Shown: positions 1 through 7,862, counted from the stretch's first letter. The stretch: DNA of 44,709 nucleotides from Candidatus Gastranaerophilales bacterium (GCA_944326115.1 CALVCQ010000017.1:1-44709); one strand, 5' to 3'. Numbers and translations: made by a program. The notes: generated by a model from the letters alone, not told the origin.

Positions 1-73
1 CTTATTGTTAAATATTGAACTTGCTTATTGCACAGGTTCAACAAGTAGTCGGAGTCAGTTGACAATATGAAAA
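1..73. repeat. 73-bp dispersed repeat, copy A (inverted relative to copy B at 37526-37598)
   Basis: Bases 1-73 are the exact reverse complement of 37526-37598. The match runs into the window edge, so the repeat may extend further left. It contains a small hairpin (TTGAAC paired with GTTCAA around a short TGC/GCA stem). There is no convincing ORF in it. Confidence 0.9.
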
Positions 74-162
74 AAATCTTTGTCACTGTCAAAATCTTCA
101 TTACGACAAATTATACGGCTTTTTTCAGCGATTAACATTCGTTAACATATAAAGTCATGTAT

Positions 163-191
163 TTGCATATTAGTCAAATAAGTGTTATAAT
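163..191 (+). promoter_or_regulatory. sigma-70 type promoter for the small RNA
   Basis: A -35 box TTGCAT (163-168) and a perfect -10 box TATAAT (186-191) are separated by exactly 17 bp. The predicted transcript start is near 198, just upstream of a structured element ending in a terminator. Confidence 0.7.
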
Positions 192-197
192 AATAAT

Positions 198-295
198 GTT
201 ATTAATGTTTCGGCTAGTGTAAAAACCTTACGAGGGTCGGGATGTAATATAAATCCGTTTTTACGGTGATGATTACAAAACCCCTCGTTTTTTTT
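198..295 (+). ncRNA. structured small RNA or attenuator, class unknown
   Basis: This is about 98 nt from the predicted start to the end of a U-run. The 3' hairpin pairs ACGAGGG (230-236) with CCCTCGT (282-288) and runs into eight T's (288-295), the form of an intrinsic terminator. Nested inside are TGTAAT (243-248) with ATTACA (272-277) and CCG (255-257) with CGG (264-266). An alternative helix, GTAAAAAC (219-226) with GTTTTTAC (257-264), is mutually exclusive with the nested stems, so the element could switch. No ORF is present. I could not match it to SRP RNA, 6S RNA, Yfr1 or a known riboswitch consensus. It may be a stand-alone sRNA or a leader controlling the gene at 436. Confidence 0.6.
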
Positions 296-339
296 GTCTT
301 TTTGTATCCGGTAAAATTTTTACAAAATTAATAATAATA

Positions 340-368
340 TTGCGTAAATTATAAAAAATTTCTATAAT
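340..368 (+). promoter_or_regulatory. sigma-70 type promoter, second
   Basis: TTGCGT (340-345) and TATAAT (363-368) have a 17-bp spacer. The predicted start is near 375, only about 17 nt before the terminator stem at 392-414, so the transcript would be about 45 nt. Confidence 0.6.
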
Positions 369-391
369 TTATATAGAAAGGTTATTAATTT

Positions 392-419
392 AAGTATCTC
401 TGAAAGAGGTACTTTTTTT
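392..419 (+). terminator. intrinsic terminator
   Basis: AAGTA (392-396) pairs with TACTT (410-414), a T-G wobble follows, and CTCT (398-401) pairs with AGAG (405-408) around a GAA loop. A T-run (413-419) follows directly. It ends 16 bp before the next start codon and insulates that gene from upstream transcription. Confidence 0.8.
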
Positions 420-420
420 A

Positions 421-429
421 TGTTAAAAT
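421..429 (+). promoter_or_regulatory. extended -10 promoter, predicted leaderless start
   Basis: TGT followed by TAAAAT (424-429) places the -10 hexamer at exactly -12 to -7 from the ATG at 436. No Shine-Dalgarno precedes that ATG. Confidence 0.45.
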
Positions 430-435
430 AATCAA

Positions 436-1173
436 ATGCACCATATTACAAAAATTATAATTATACCTGTGTTTTGTATAGTATTTCTCTGTACAAAAGT
501 ATATGCACAGCAGACGATTATCACTGTACCGTCTTCAGATATACTGCCGGGCGGTGAAGTTATATTAAAACAGTCAAATCGTTTTTCTACATTCGGCTCC
601 GGATTTGTATCTTTAACTCCGCAGGTAATAATGGGTACCGGTAAAGATACAGAGGTTTCATTAGGTGCAGGTACAAATATAAACAGTGAAGACACCTCTG
701 TAAAGCTTAATATAACTGCAAAAAAAGTTTTTAAGATAAAAAAATCTTTCAGATTCACAGTAGGAGGCAATTTAAACCCTTCGTTAACAGAAGGTAAAAA
801 ACCCGATAGTATGATATACGCTCACGGCTCATATCTTTGTAAAAAGACAAGAACAACACTGACAGCAGGCGGATTTGTCGGCGGGCAGGGACAAATGCCA
901 TCATTAACAGGTGCAATGCTGGGTATAGACCAAACAATAATCCCGAACAAATTAAGAATAGTTGCCGATTACGTATCAAGAGATGAATCCTGGGGCTCGT
1001 TTGCAGCCGGTCTAAAAATAAGACCGGAACCGACTACATCTATAACAACAGCTGTCATAATACCGAACAACAATGAGGACAGAATTGCATTTTCAATATC
1101 TTTATCAAAATATGTAGGAAAAGTCATACCTGAATTCGTAAAAAAAGAACCTGAAGAAAAGGAGAAATTGTAG
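436..1173 (+). CDS. exported protein of unknown family, possibly an outer-membrane beta-barrel
   Basis: A 245-residue protein that I do not recognise. The first 24 residues form a signal peptide: His/Lys start, a hydrophobic I/V/F/C core, and a likely cleavage after Val-Tyr-Ala before Gln-Gln. The mature part is rich in Gly, Thr, Ser and alternating hydrophobic residues and has almost no helix-forming stretches, as expected of a beta-sheet or small porin-like envelope protein. The tail (Pro-Glu-Glu-Lys-Glu-Lys) is charged. The ATG lacks a Shine-Dalgarno but has an extended -10 at -12 to -7. The next gene starts one base after its stop, so the two are probably co-transcribed and both act outside the cytoplasm. 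Confidence 0.7.
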   Translation: MHHITKIIIIPVFCIVFLCTKVYAQQTIITVPSSDILPGGEVILKQSNRFSTFGSGFVSLTPQVIMGTGKDTEVSLGAGTNINSEDTSVKLNITAKKVFKIKKSFRFTVGGNLNPSLTEGKKPDSMIYAHGSYLCKKTRTTLTAGGFVGGQGQMPSLTGAMLGIDQTIIPNKLRIVADYVSRDESWGSFAAGLKIRPEPTTSITTAVIIPNNNEDRIAFSISLSKYVGKVIPEFVKKEPEEKEKL

Positions 1174-1174
1174 T

Positions 1175-1603
1175 ATGAAAAAAGTTTTATCTGTTTTTGT
1201 TTTCTTTGTTCTAATAAGTATATCTTATGCCGCACTGGCTGACAGTGATGATTCATTTGTTTATAATATGCTTACCAAAAACTGTCAGAAAGCAAATCTT
1301 GAAAAGAGGAATTTTGAAGGACAAAATCTTGAAGGTTACAACTTTGAAGAAGCAGAATTAGACCGGACTAATTTTAAAAATGCAAATCTAAAAAATGCAA
1401 ATTTTAAAAATGCAGATATAGAAAATGCAAATTTTGAAGGTGCAAATCTTGAAGGTGCAAATTTTGAAAATGCAGACTTAGAAGAAACTAACCTGAAAAA
1501 CGCAAATATAAAAAATACAAATTTTAAAAACACAGAACTGGAATACGCAATATGGGTCGACGGGAAAGTATGCGGGGCTGGTTCAATCGGTTCCTGCTGG
1601 TAA
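1175..1603 (+). CDS. secreted pentapeptide-repeat protein
   Basis: A 142-residue protein with a signal peptide (residues 1-22, ending near A-L-A-D). About 20 tandem pentapeptide units of the A-[N/D]-[L/F]-x-x type follow from about residue 32 to 120, dominated by Asn-Phe-Lys-Asn-Ala and Asn-Leu-Glu-Gly. Such repeats fold into a right-handed quadrilateral beta-helix. The C-terminus carries two cysteines (V-C-G-A-G-S-I-G-S-C-W) that could form a disulfide, and a third lies before the repeats, which fits an exported protein. GGAG upstream is a good ribosome site. It is spaced one base from the preceding exported protein. The target or ligand is unknown. Confidence 0.85.
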   Translation: MKKVLSVFVFFVLISISYAALADSDDSFVYNMLTKNCQKANLEKRNFEGQNLEGYNFEEAELDRTNFKNANLKNANFKNADIENANFEGANLEGANFENADLEETNLKNANIKNTNFKNTELEYAIWVDGKVCGAGSIGSCW

Positions 1604-1723
1604 ACAATTTTCCGGCATATAATTATTAAGGATACGTAAGATTTGCAACCAAATAATTTGTATTAAAAATTTTTTTATGATAAGTTTCTTTTACACGTAA
1701 AATTACCATAAAGGAGTAAAAAA

Positions 1724-2020
1724 TTGAAAAAATACGAATTACTTACAATTATTAAACCGAATATGGATGCGGATGAAGCTGATAAAGTAATTGCAAAAAT
1801 CGAAGAAAGCGTTAAGTCTCTTGGAGGAAGTGTTTCTTCAACAGACAAAATGGGCAGAAAAAAATTGGCTCACGATATCCAAAACTTCAGAGACGGACAT
1901 TATGTAGCACAAAGATTGGAATTAGACCCTTCTAAAGTTGCTGAATTCAGAAGACAGCTTAGCTTAAATGAAAATATTTTAAGAACAATGTTTATGGAAG
2001 AAGCAAAAGTAGGCGCATAG
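1724..2020 (+). CDS. rpsF: 30S ribosomal protein S6
   Basis: A 98-residue protein starting K-K-Y-E-L-L-T-I-I-K-P, the typical S6 N-terminus, with the single alpha/beta ferredoxin-like domain of normal length. S6 binds the central domain of 16S rRNA together with S18. The start is a TTG at 1724, chosen because AAAGGAG lies about 8 bp upstream and no in-frame ATG fits the family N-terminus. It begins the conserved rpsF-ssb-rpsR cluster. Confidence 0.96.
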   Translation: MKKYELLTIIKPNMDADEADKVIAKIEESVKSLGGSVSSTDKMGRKKLAHDIQNFRDGHYVAQRLELDPSKVAEFRRQLSLNENILRTMFMEEAKVGA

Positions 2021-2042
2021 TCAAGAAAGTCAGGAGTAAAAA

Positions 2043-2444
2043 ATGAGCTTAGCAAAGGCAGTAATATCAGGAACAGTATACAGATCTCCGGAAAAACGGT
2101 TTACTTCTAATAATGTGCCTATTTCCGCTTTTGCCATGAATATCTCCGAAACAGAAGAAACTCTGGTTAGAGTAATTGCAAAAGGCAATCTTGCGCAAAC
2201 TGTAGAAGAAACAGTTCATAAAGGCGACAGAGTTGTTGTAGAAGGAAGACTTCAAAACAACACGGTAAAAAATGAAGACGGATCCGAAAAAAGGATTGTT
2301 GAGATAGATGCTTTTGCATTAGAAAAGCTTGCAGGAAGCTCAGGAAATGGGTCTGCTGCAAAAAATTCGCCCGATACACTTGTTCAATTCGGGCAGACCG
2401 ATTTCTCGGACGACTTAATAGGTGAAGACGAAATTCCTTTTTAA
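2043..2444 (+). CDS. ssb: single-stranded DNA-binding protein
   Basis: A 133-residue protein with an N-terminal OB fold (residues 1-100) and the conserved G-D-R-V-V-V-E-G-R-L strand. A short Gly/Ser/Asn linker follows, then the acidic tail D-E-I-P-F that recruits repair and replication partners. Bacterial SSBs are usually 140-180 residues, so this is a compact version with a short linker. AGGAG precedes the ATG. It sits 22 bp after rpsF, the common arrangement, and is expected to be co-transcribed with it. Confidence 0.95.
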   Translation: MSLAKAVISGTVYRSPEKRFTSNNVPISAFAMNISETEETLVRVIAKGNLAQTVEETVHKGDRVVVEGRLQNNTVKNEDGSEKRIVEIDAFALEKLAGSSGNGSAAKNSPDTLVQFGQTDFSDDLIGEDEIPF

Positions 2445-2626
2445 TTAAGTCAGTTCGGGCAAGGACTCCATTAAAAGCTGACTAAATGTCAGGTTTTTAT
2501 GGAAGCAGGCAGAGTCAAAAACGAAGTTTTTGCGAGCCGTATAAAAATTAAAACACTTGCTCTATTAAGTTAGTCCGGGCGCAAACGCTATTAGTTACAA
2601 AAAAATAAATAGAAAAGGAAAAAACA
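2445..2626 (+). other. ssb-rpsR intergenic region with hairpins and an imperfect direct repeat
   Basis: This 182-bp gap interrupts a normally tight operon. It holds a short hairpin, CTGAC (2478-2482) with GTCAG (2488-2492), followed by GTTTTTAT, which could be a weak attenuator. A second perfect hairpin is CAAAAAC (2516-2522) with GTTTTTG (2526-2532). Two similar segments near 2447 and 2567 share the form ATTAAGTyAGTyCGGGC. No ORF is evident. Confidence 0.5.
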
Positions 2627-2857
2627 ATGGCAAGACCACAAATCGACAAAAACAAAAGAAAAAGCTGCAATTTCTGTGCAGATAAGGTAGAAGTTATCGA
2701 TTATAAAGATGCACAAAAAATCAGAAGATATTTAACAGAAGCAGGCAAAATTCTTCCCAGAAGAATTACAGGAACCTGTGCAGAGCACCAGAGAATGCTT
2801 GCAAGAGCAGTAAAAAAAGCAAGAGAAGCTGCATTAATCAACTATGTATATGACTAA
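2627..2857 (+). CDS. rpsR: 30S ribosomal protein S18 (zinc-binding form)
   Basis: A 76-residue S18 with the family core I-D-Y-K-D-A-Q-K-I-R-R-Y and T-G-T-C-A-E-H-Q-R. It has C-N-F-C near residues 14-17 plus a Cys and His in T-C-A-E-H, the four ligands of the C+ zinc-ribbon form of S18; E. coli S18 lacks them. It pairs with S6 on the 30S platform. AAAAGG precedes the ATG. A strong bidirectional terminator follows. Confidence 0.96.
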   Translation: MARPQIDKNKRKSCNFCADKVEVIDYKDAQKIRRYLTEAGKILPRRITGTCAEHQRMLARAVKKAREAALINYVYD

Positions 2858-2880
2858 TTTTTATATTACTAAATAAATAA

Positions 2881-2915
2881 AATAAGAGAGTCTGTTTTTG
2901 CAGGACTCTCTTATT
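2881..2915. terminator. bidirectional intrinsic terminator between rpsR and ispD
   Basis: A perfect 12-bp stem, AATAAGAGAGTC (2881-2892) with GACTCTCTTATT (2904-2915), has T-rich tracts on both strands. It separates the convergent rpsR and ispD genes. Confidence 0.92.
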
Positions 2916-2926
2916 TTATACAAAAA

Positions 2927-3607
2927 TTAAACTTCTGACTCATACAATATCTGTGCCAGATACAAGTCTTTTGGAGAAGTGATTTTTATGTTAGAAACAC
3001 TTCCTTCAGAAATATATACTTTATGTCCCAGATATTCCAGCATGCCGGAATCATCAGAAAAATTTTGACCTTCAAGCTTTTTATGAGCATCAAAAATCAA
3101 TTTATAATCAAAAATTTGAGGTGTTTGTACAGCCCAGAGGGTGCTACGTTCCGGAGTATAATCGATTTCACCTGTCTCCTTTACAACTTTTATTGTATCG
3201 ACAGCTTTTACAGCAACAATTGCCGCATCTGAATTAACAGCTTTTTGCAGACACTTTTCGATATCACGAGTTTTAATTAATGGTCTTGCCGCATCATGAA
3301 TAGCGACTATATCCTTGTTTTTACAGCTTTTTAATGCATTATATATTGATGCCTGCCGTGTATTACCACCTTTCACTATCTTTACTATGCTGATATTATT
3401 CAGTGCATACTTAAAAAAGAGAGTTTTAAGTACAGGAATAAGAGATTCTGAAGCAGAAACAATTATTTCTGACGGGTTAAGAGGAAAAAACGCCTCTATT
3501 GAATGTATAATTACCTCTTTGTTGTTAATTTTTTCCAATAATTTATTTTTATTGCCGTATCTTATTGAACTTCCACCGGCAGTAATTATTACAGATAGTT
3601 TACGCAT
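2927..3607 (-). CDS. ispD: 2-C-methyl-D-erythritol 4-phosphate cytidylyltransferase
   Basis: A 226-residue nucleotidyltransferase. It makes CDP-methylerythritol from MEP and CTP, the third step of the MEP isoprenoid pathway. The N-terminal nucleotide-binding loop reads I-I-T-A-G-G-S-S-I-R-Y-G, with Thr in place of the first Ala of the usual A-A-G-x-G-x-R. Family stretches H-D-A-A-R-P, W-A-V-Q-T-P-Q and a C-terminal N-I-K-I-T-S-P-K-D follow. The ATG at 3607 is preferred over the in-frame TTG three bases upstream because it overlaps the thiL stop as TGATG, the usual signature of translational coupling. Confidence 0.93.
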   Translation of the reverse strand: MRKLSVIITAGGSSIRYGNKNKLLEKINNKEVIIHSIEAFFPLNPSEIIVSASESLIPVLKTLFFKYALNNISIVKIVKGGNTRQASIYNALKSCKNKDIVAIHDAARPLIKTRDIEKCLQKAVNSDAAIVAVKAVDTIKVVKETGEIDYTPERSTLWAVQTPQIFDYKLIFDAHKKLEGQNFSDDSGMLEYLGHKVYISEGSVSNIKITSPKDLYLAQILYESEV

Positions 3608-4542
3608 CAAGCTTCCTCAAAATGTTTAAAAACTTTATCCTTGTATTCCAGATAGATTTTATTAGTTTCAGAAAATGGTTTATCGGACACATTACCGATT
3701 CTGATAAATTTATCTTTATCTAATTTATTATAAATTTTTTCAGGAACAGTAAATAATAATTCAAAATCTTCACCGCCCCACAAAGCCATATCTTTATATT
3801 CAAAAGGAAACAGTCTCTTTATATCATCACTTACCGGCAAAGAATCGTAATCAATCTCAAATTCAAAGCCTGAACATTTAGATAATTTAAACACCGCATC
3901 CCCCAGCCCATCGGAAGTATCCATTATAGATAATTGTTTTATATCGTACTTTTGCAGGATTTGTGCCAGAATCGTACTTTGTAACAGTCTGGGATAGGGA
4001 ATTAAGTGTCTGTTTATAAGATATTCTGGTTTATAAACATCTTGCGTCAAAAGCTTTAAGCCGGCAGCACTGTCACCATGAGATCCGGTTGTTACAATAA
4101 CATCCCCGGGTTTAGAAAAATGCCTTGATACATCTATATCAAATACCTTTTTACCTATTGCGCAAATCGAAATGACAAGTTTTTTTTCAGCCCCGGTTAA
4201 ATCTCCGCCAGCTACAGTGATGCCGTATTGCTCACAGCTTTTATTTATTCCTTTATAAAAATCTTGTATAAAATTTGAATCTATACCGGATGGTAAAGAC
4301 AACGAAACTGTAATATATAAAGGTTTTGCAAGTGCGGCGGCAAGGTCGGAAAGATTTACATTTACAGCTTTTTGCCCGAGCTGATAAGGAGTTGTTGTAT
4401 TCAGATTGAAATGAACGCCTTCTGCCAGCGTATCCTGAGTTATAAAAAGATTAAAATCCTGCAAAAAAGCACAATCATTCCCGAGCAGAGATGAATCATC
4501 AAGCGTTTTGCTTATAATTTCAAGATACTGCAGTTCTTTCAT
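3607..4542 (-). CDS. thiL: thiamine-monophosphate kinase
   Basis: A 311-residue member of the ThiL/PurM ATP-binding fold, which phosphorylates thiamine monophosphate to the active diphosphate. Family features are N-D-C-A near residue 23, D-T-L-A-E-G-V-H-F, the Asn-x-Ser-Asp-Leu-Ala-Ala helix, V-A-G-G-D-L-T, S-I-M-D-T-S-D-G-L-G-D and W-G-G-E-D-F-E-L-L-F. Length is normal. The ATG has no Shine-Dalgarno but carries an extended -10 at -12 to -7, only 18 bp after the upstream gene. ispD is translationally coupled to its end, so these two cofactor-pathway genes share a transcript. Confidence 0.93.
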   Translation of the reverse strand: MKELQYLEIISKTLDDSSLLGNDCAFLQDFNLFITQDTLAEGVHFNLNTTTPYQLGQKAVNVNLSDLAAALAKPLYITVSLSLPSGIDSNFIQDFYKGINKSCEQYGITVAGGDLTGAEKKLVISICAIGKKVFDIDVSRHFSKPGDVIVTTGSHGDSAAGLKLLTQDVYKPEYLINRHLIPYPRLLQSTILAQILQKYDIKQLSIMDTSDGLGDAVFKLSKCSGFEFEIDYDSLPVSDDIKRLFPFEYKDMALWGGEDFELLFTVPEKIYNKLDKDKFIRIGNVSDKPFSETNKIYLEYKDKVFKHFEEA

Positions 4543-4548
4543 AGGTTA

Positions 4549-4557
4549 ATTTTAACA
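4549..4557 (-). promoter_or_regulatory. extended -10 promoter, predicted leaderless start of thiL
   Basis: On the minus strand TGT followed by TAAAAT (4554-4549) puts the -10 hexamer at -12 to -7 from the thiL ATG. The same nine-base motif and spacing precede the ATG at 436. Confidence 0.45.
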
Positions 4558-4560
4558 CAA

Positions 4561-5334
4561 TTATTCTTTATCTTTCGAACTCAAAACAAATTGTGCACAA
4601 ATTTCCGACGAAATCAGACAAGCATAAAAATATGCAACAGGTATAAAAGCAATTCCAACTATTGTTATTGCCAGAATAGAAAATAGAAACTGCATCAAAA
4701 CCGAAAGTGCAATAAACAGAAGTATTAATACAAAATAGTTTGATACGTTATCTTTTATAAGGTTAAATGCCTCTTTAAAATTGACAAATGAAAGTATTTT
4801 TAAATCTTTAAAAAAGCTGCACATCATAAGAGGAGCAAATACCATTACAAGAATAAAGAACAACAGCAATAATGCACCAAGAATTGTTATTAAGAAAAAA
4901 GGAATAACCTGATGAGACGCTGTATGTGCACTATAACCTATCATAACAAACGAGAGAAGGAACAAATAAACAAAACCGGCTATTATCAGAGGAAGAACAT
5001 ACAAAAAATAGCCTATACTGTATTTTAAACCGGAAACAATAAAACGACCAAAGTCTTTCCAATCCGGAAGCATGGAATTTTGATAGTTAATACGTTTATT
5101 AGCCGTTTCAACAACATATCCGGTAAATGCAAAGACTGTTATAAAAGCAAATATCGAACACAGACCTGTTGAAAAAGCTGTTACAGAAAGCGAATTTGTA
5201 AATATAAATACAAAAATAGGAAGCATTAAAACAGCAAAGGAACAAAACAATACCGCTGTCCCAGCCAGCAGTTTATTTAGCCATTGAGGGTCTTTAAACA
5301 TGTACGTCAGTGCTTTTTCAAAATCAAGATTCAT
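4561..5334 (-). CDS. DUF4013 family integral membrane protein
   Basis: A 257-residue protein with five or six hydrophobic segments. It begins with L-D-F-E-K-A-L-T-Y-M-F-K-D-P-Q-W and has the G-Y-V-V-E-T-A-N-K-R loop followed by L-P-D-W-K-D-F, the arrangement I know from DUF4013. The family's function is unknown; it is a small polytopic inner-membrane protein. GGAG lies 7 bp before the ATG. It is 18 bp upstream of thiL, although thiL appears to have its own promoter. Confidence 0.8.
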   Translation of the reverse strand: MNLDFEKALTYMFKDPQWLNKLLAGTAVLFCSFAVLMLPIFVFIFTNSLSVTAFSTGLCSIFAFITVFAFTGYVVETANKRINYQNSMLPDWKDFGRFIVSGLKYSIGYFLYVLPLIIAGFVYLFLLSFVMIGYSAHTASHQVIPFFLITILGALLLLFFILVMVFAPLMMCSFFKDLKILSFVNFKEAFNLIKDNVSNYFVLILLFIALSVLMQFLFSILAITIVGIAFIPVAYFYACLISSEICAQFVLSSKDKE

Positions 5335-5602
5335 AATATTCTCCAGTTATTTTTTTATGTTTTTATATTCTATCTCATTATTTTTATCTGTAATATTAGC
5401 AAACTATACTAATCAAGTATCGCAACTGCCTTCTGATTAACTTTCAGTGTTTCCCTTCTCACAAAGCTATTCAGCGGATGTTTTGTTAGGCAGAGGTTAA
5501 CACGAAATCTACTCAGGCATACAATAATTATTCCTCGTAAAAAACTTATATTACATCACAAGAATTATACACTATTTTCAGTACAAAACAAATAATATAA
5601 TG
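5335..5602. other. divergent intergenic region
   Basis: About 270 bp separate the divergent DUF4013 and metalloprotease genes. A TATAAT at 5596-5601 on the plus strand has no good -35. I see no RNA gene, repeat or terminator here. Confidence 0.4.
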
Positions 5603-5611
5603 TGTTAATAT
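5603..5611 (+). promoter_or_regulatory. extended -10 promoter, predicted leaderless start
   Basis: TGT followed by TAATAT (5606-5611) sits at -12 to -7 from the ATG at 5618. No Shine-Dalgarno is present. Confidence 0.4.
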
Positions 5612-5617
5612 TTGCTT

Positions 5618-6442
5618 ATGAAAAAGATTCTGCTAACTATTTTTATTCTGTTTACTACTGTTAAAATCGGGTATTGCTCTGATTTCAACACCTGCCTGAT
5701 TTTGTATAATGACCAGAAATACGGTCAGTCTTCAAAATGCTTTTATCACATAATTTCATCCAATCCTAATGATATACAATCAAGATTTTACTATGCAGCC
5801 TCTTTGTATTTTGACAGACAATATAATCTTTCTTATGCCCAGTATAACTATATTGCACAGAAGTATCCAAATACTCAAATCGGGAAATATTCAAAAGGAG
5901 AAGCCGCAAAAGTATATAAACGTGTAGTTGCTATAAACAATGCAAAGAAAAATGACACAGGCAGCTATGCAGATAGACTTTCTGTTCAAACAAAATGGTA
6001 TAAAATGCCGGTAAAAGTCTGGATTCAGCCAGGACCATATAAGCAAACCGCACAAAATGCTTTTTATGAATGGCAAACAAAATCATCTTATCTGGTAAGT
6101 TTTACCAGTGTAAATAATCCGAAACAGGCACAGATTAAAGTTTATTTTGTTGACAAAATACAAAATCCGCTTTCCGATCACAATCTTGGTCTTACAAAAT
6201 TGAAATATATTGCAAACATGAATATAAACGCTGATATACAAATTTTGCAAAAAACAGATTCTAACAACCCGAGGTCAAACAAACAAATTTATCCCGTAGT
6301 TTTGCATGAAATAGGCCATGCACTCGGTATAAACGGACACAGCAATACAAATAATGACATAATGTATGAAAATAATTTTACAAATGACACCCATCTGTCA
6401 AATAGAGATATCAACACATTACGTGCTATTTATAAAAAATAA
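5618..6442 (+). CDS. secreted metzincin-type zinc protease (M10-like)
   Basis: A 274-residue protein with a signal peptide (residues 1-20, M-K-K-I-L-L-T-I-F-I onward). Residues 23-105 are alpha-helical and TPR-like (repeated Y-x-x-A and N-P/Y-P turns). The catalytic domain carries H-E-I-G-H-A-L-G-I-N-G-H at 230-241, the metzincin zinc site HExxHxxGxxGH, followed by a Met-turn candidate D-I-M-Y at 247-250. This predicts an extracytoplasmic endopeptidase of matrixin type. No obvious cysteine-switch propeptide is visible. ATG 5618 was chosen over the TTG six bases upstream because it starts the signal peptide with Met-Lys-Lys. Confidence 0.82.
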   Translation: MKKILLTIFILFTTVKIGYCSDFNTCLILYNDQKYGQSSKCFYHIISSNPNDIQSRFYYAASLYFDRQYNLSYAQYNYIAQKYPNTQIGKYSKGEAAKVYKRVVAINNAKKNDTGSYADRLSVQTKWYKMPVKVWIQPGPYKQTAQNAFYEWQTKSSYLVSFTSVNNPKQAQIKVYFVDKIQNPLSDHNLGLTKLKYIANMNINADIQILQKTDSNNPRSNKQIYPVVLHEIGHALGINGHSNTNNDIMYENNFTNDTHLSNRDINTLRAIYKK

Positions 6443-6531
6443 ACGGAAGCAATAAACATTTACATGCCTGATGGATTATGCTAGTCTGCAAGATATAAAA
6501 AGTTCAGGTTAATTAAATAACAGGTTGCTTT

Positions 6532-7860
6532 ATGAAAATAGTAGTATTCGGTGCAAGTGAGATGGGTTGCTTAATAGCAACCGAGTTTTTTGAAGATCAC
6601 GACATAACAATTATTGATAAAGAAGAAAATAAAACAGATGCACTCAATAAACTGGACATAAGTTTTGTTCCCGGAAACGGTTCTAATATCAATACGCTTA
6701 AAGCAGCAAATATAGAAGATGCAGATGTATTTATTGCGTGCACCTCATTTGATGAGGCAAATATAGTGTCCTGCCTTACAGTCAGCAGGCTAAGCCGTGC
6801 AAAAACAGTATGCTTCGTTAGCAAGCCTGAATACATTGAATCACTGAATCTGGTTAAAAATACACAATATGAAATGATTGATGTTGTTATTTGGCCTGAA
6901 GAACTTCTTACACAGGAAATTTTCAGAATAATTACCGTGCCGGATGCTGTGGATGTTGAAAATTTTGCAAGCGGCAAAGCAAGACTGCTTGAATACAGAA
7001 TAAAAGAAGACTCTTCTCTTTTAAATAAAAAAATAAAAGACTGCAAATTCAGAGAAGAAACTCTTGTTGTAGCCGTTACCAGAGATGAAACCCTTTTTAT
7101 ACCTGATGGAGAAACTGAATTTTTATTAAATGACAAAGTTATTTTCATGGGTTCTTCAACATCTCTGGATATACTTGCCAGAGAAATTTTTCAGAGCCAG
7201 TCAAAAGTAAAAACAGCTGCTATAATAGGCGGCGGCAGCGTAGGACTGATGCTTGCACAGAATCTGGAAAAAATTAATATTAAAACAAAAATCATAGAAC
7301 AGGATTACAAACGTTGTGAAGATTTAACGGAAGTATTAAAAAATGCACTTGTTTTATACGGCGACGGAACAAATATGGAACTTCTTATGCAGGAAGATAT
7401 AGGAGAATCAGATGTTGTAATAAGTGTTACAAACAATGATGAAAAAAATCTTCTGTGTTCTCTTTTGACAAAGCAGATGGGAGCAAAAAAAGTTATAACA
7501 AGAGTATCAAAATCAGCAAATATCAGCCTCTTTGAAAAAGTAGGCATAGATGTGGCTATTTCTCCCAAAGAAGCATCTATAACAGAAATCAGAAATAACT
7601 TTATCAATACTGACGCAGAAATCCTTGCCACAGTAGAAAGAGGACAGGGAAGAATCATAGAAACACTGGTTCCTGATAATTTCAAAGAAATTTCATTAAT
7701 GGATTTGAAACTGCCGGCAAAAGCAATCATTGCAATAATACAAAGGGGACATAACGTAATTATCCCGAAAGGTATGACAAAACTAAAACCAAAAGATTTG
7801 TTGCTTGTTTTCACTCTGGAGGAAAACTCGGAAAAAATTATTGAATTTTTCAGGGGATAA
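6532..7860 (+). CDS. trkA: Trk potassium uptake regulatory subunit TrkA
   Basis: A 442-residue protein with duplicated RCK architecture: Rossmann (G-A-S-E-M-G near residue 7), TrkA-C, second Rossmann (G-G-G-S-V-G near residue 234), TrkA-C. The conserved E-x-x-x-x-R pair-type nucleotide loops (I-D-K-E and I-E-Q-D-Y-K-R) follow each glycine motif. TrkA is a cytosolic ring that binds NAD(H)/ATP and gates TrkH. Length matches the family. It is followed after two bases by trkH, with which it forms one operon. Only a weak ACAGG precedes the ATG. Confidence 0.95.
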   Translation: MKIVVFGASEMGCLIATEFFEDHDITIIDKEENKTDALNKLDISFVPGNGSNINTLKAANIEDADVFIACTSFDEANIVSCLTVSRLSRAKTVCFVSKPEYIESLNLVKNTQYEMIDVVIWPEELLTQEIFRIITVPDAVDVENFASGKARLLEYRIKEDSSLLNKKIKDCKFREETLVVAVTRDETLFIPDGETEFLLNDKVIFMGSSTSLDILAREIFQSQSKVKTAAIIGGGSVGLMLAQNLEKINIKTKIIEQDYKRCEDLTEVLKNALVLYGDGTNMELLMQEDIGESDVVISVTNNDEKNLLCSLLTKQMGAKKVITRVSKSANISLFEKVGIDVAISPKEASITEIRNNFINTDAEILATVERGQGRIIETLVPDNFKEISLMDLKLPAKAIIAIIQRGHNVIIPKGMTKLKPKDLLLVFTLEENSEKIIEFFRG

Positions 7861-7862
7861 TT

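Noticed and set aside
67..135. 22-codon ORF starting in copy A of the repeat
   Set aside because: No ribosome site and it begins inside the repeat; no sign of coding.
198..295. SRP RNA, 6S RNA, Yfr1 or a known riboswitch
   Set aside because: The SRP GGAAGCA-type loop, the long 6S bubble hairpin, the Yfr1 ACUCCUCACAC core and the riboswitch consensus sequences that I could recall are all missing.
1175..1603. CRISPR array or DNA-level tandem repeat in the pentapeptide region
   Set aside because: The periodic DNA is in-frame 15-bp coding repeats of a pentapeptide protein; there are no spacers or palindromic repeats of array type.
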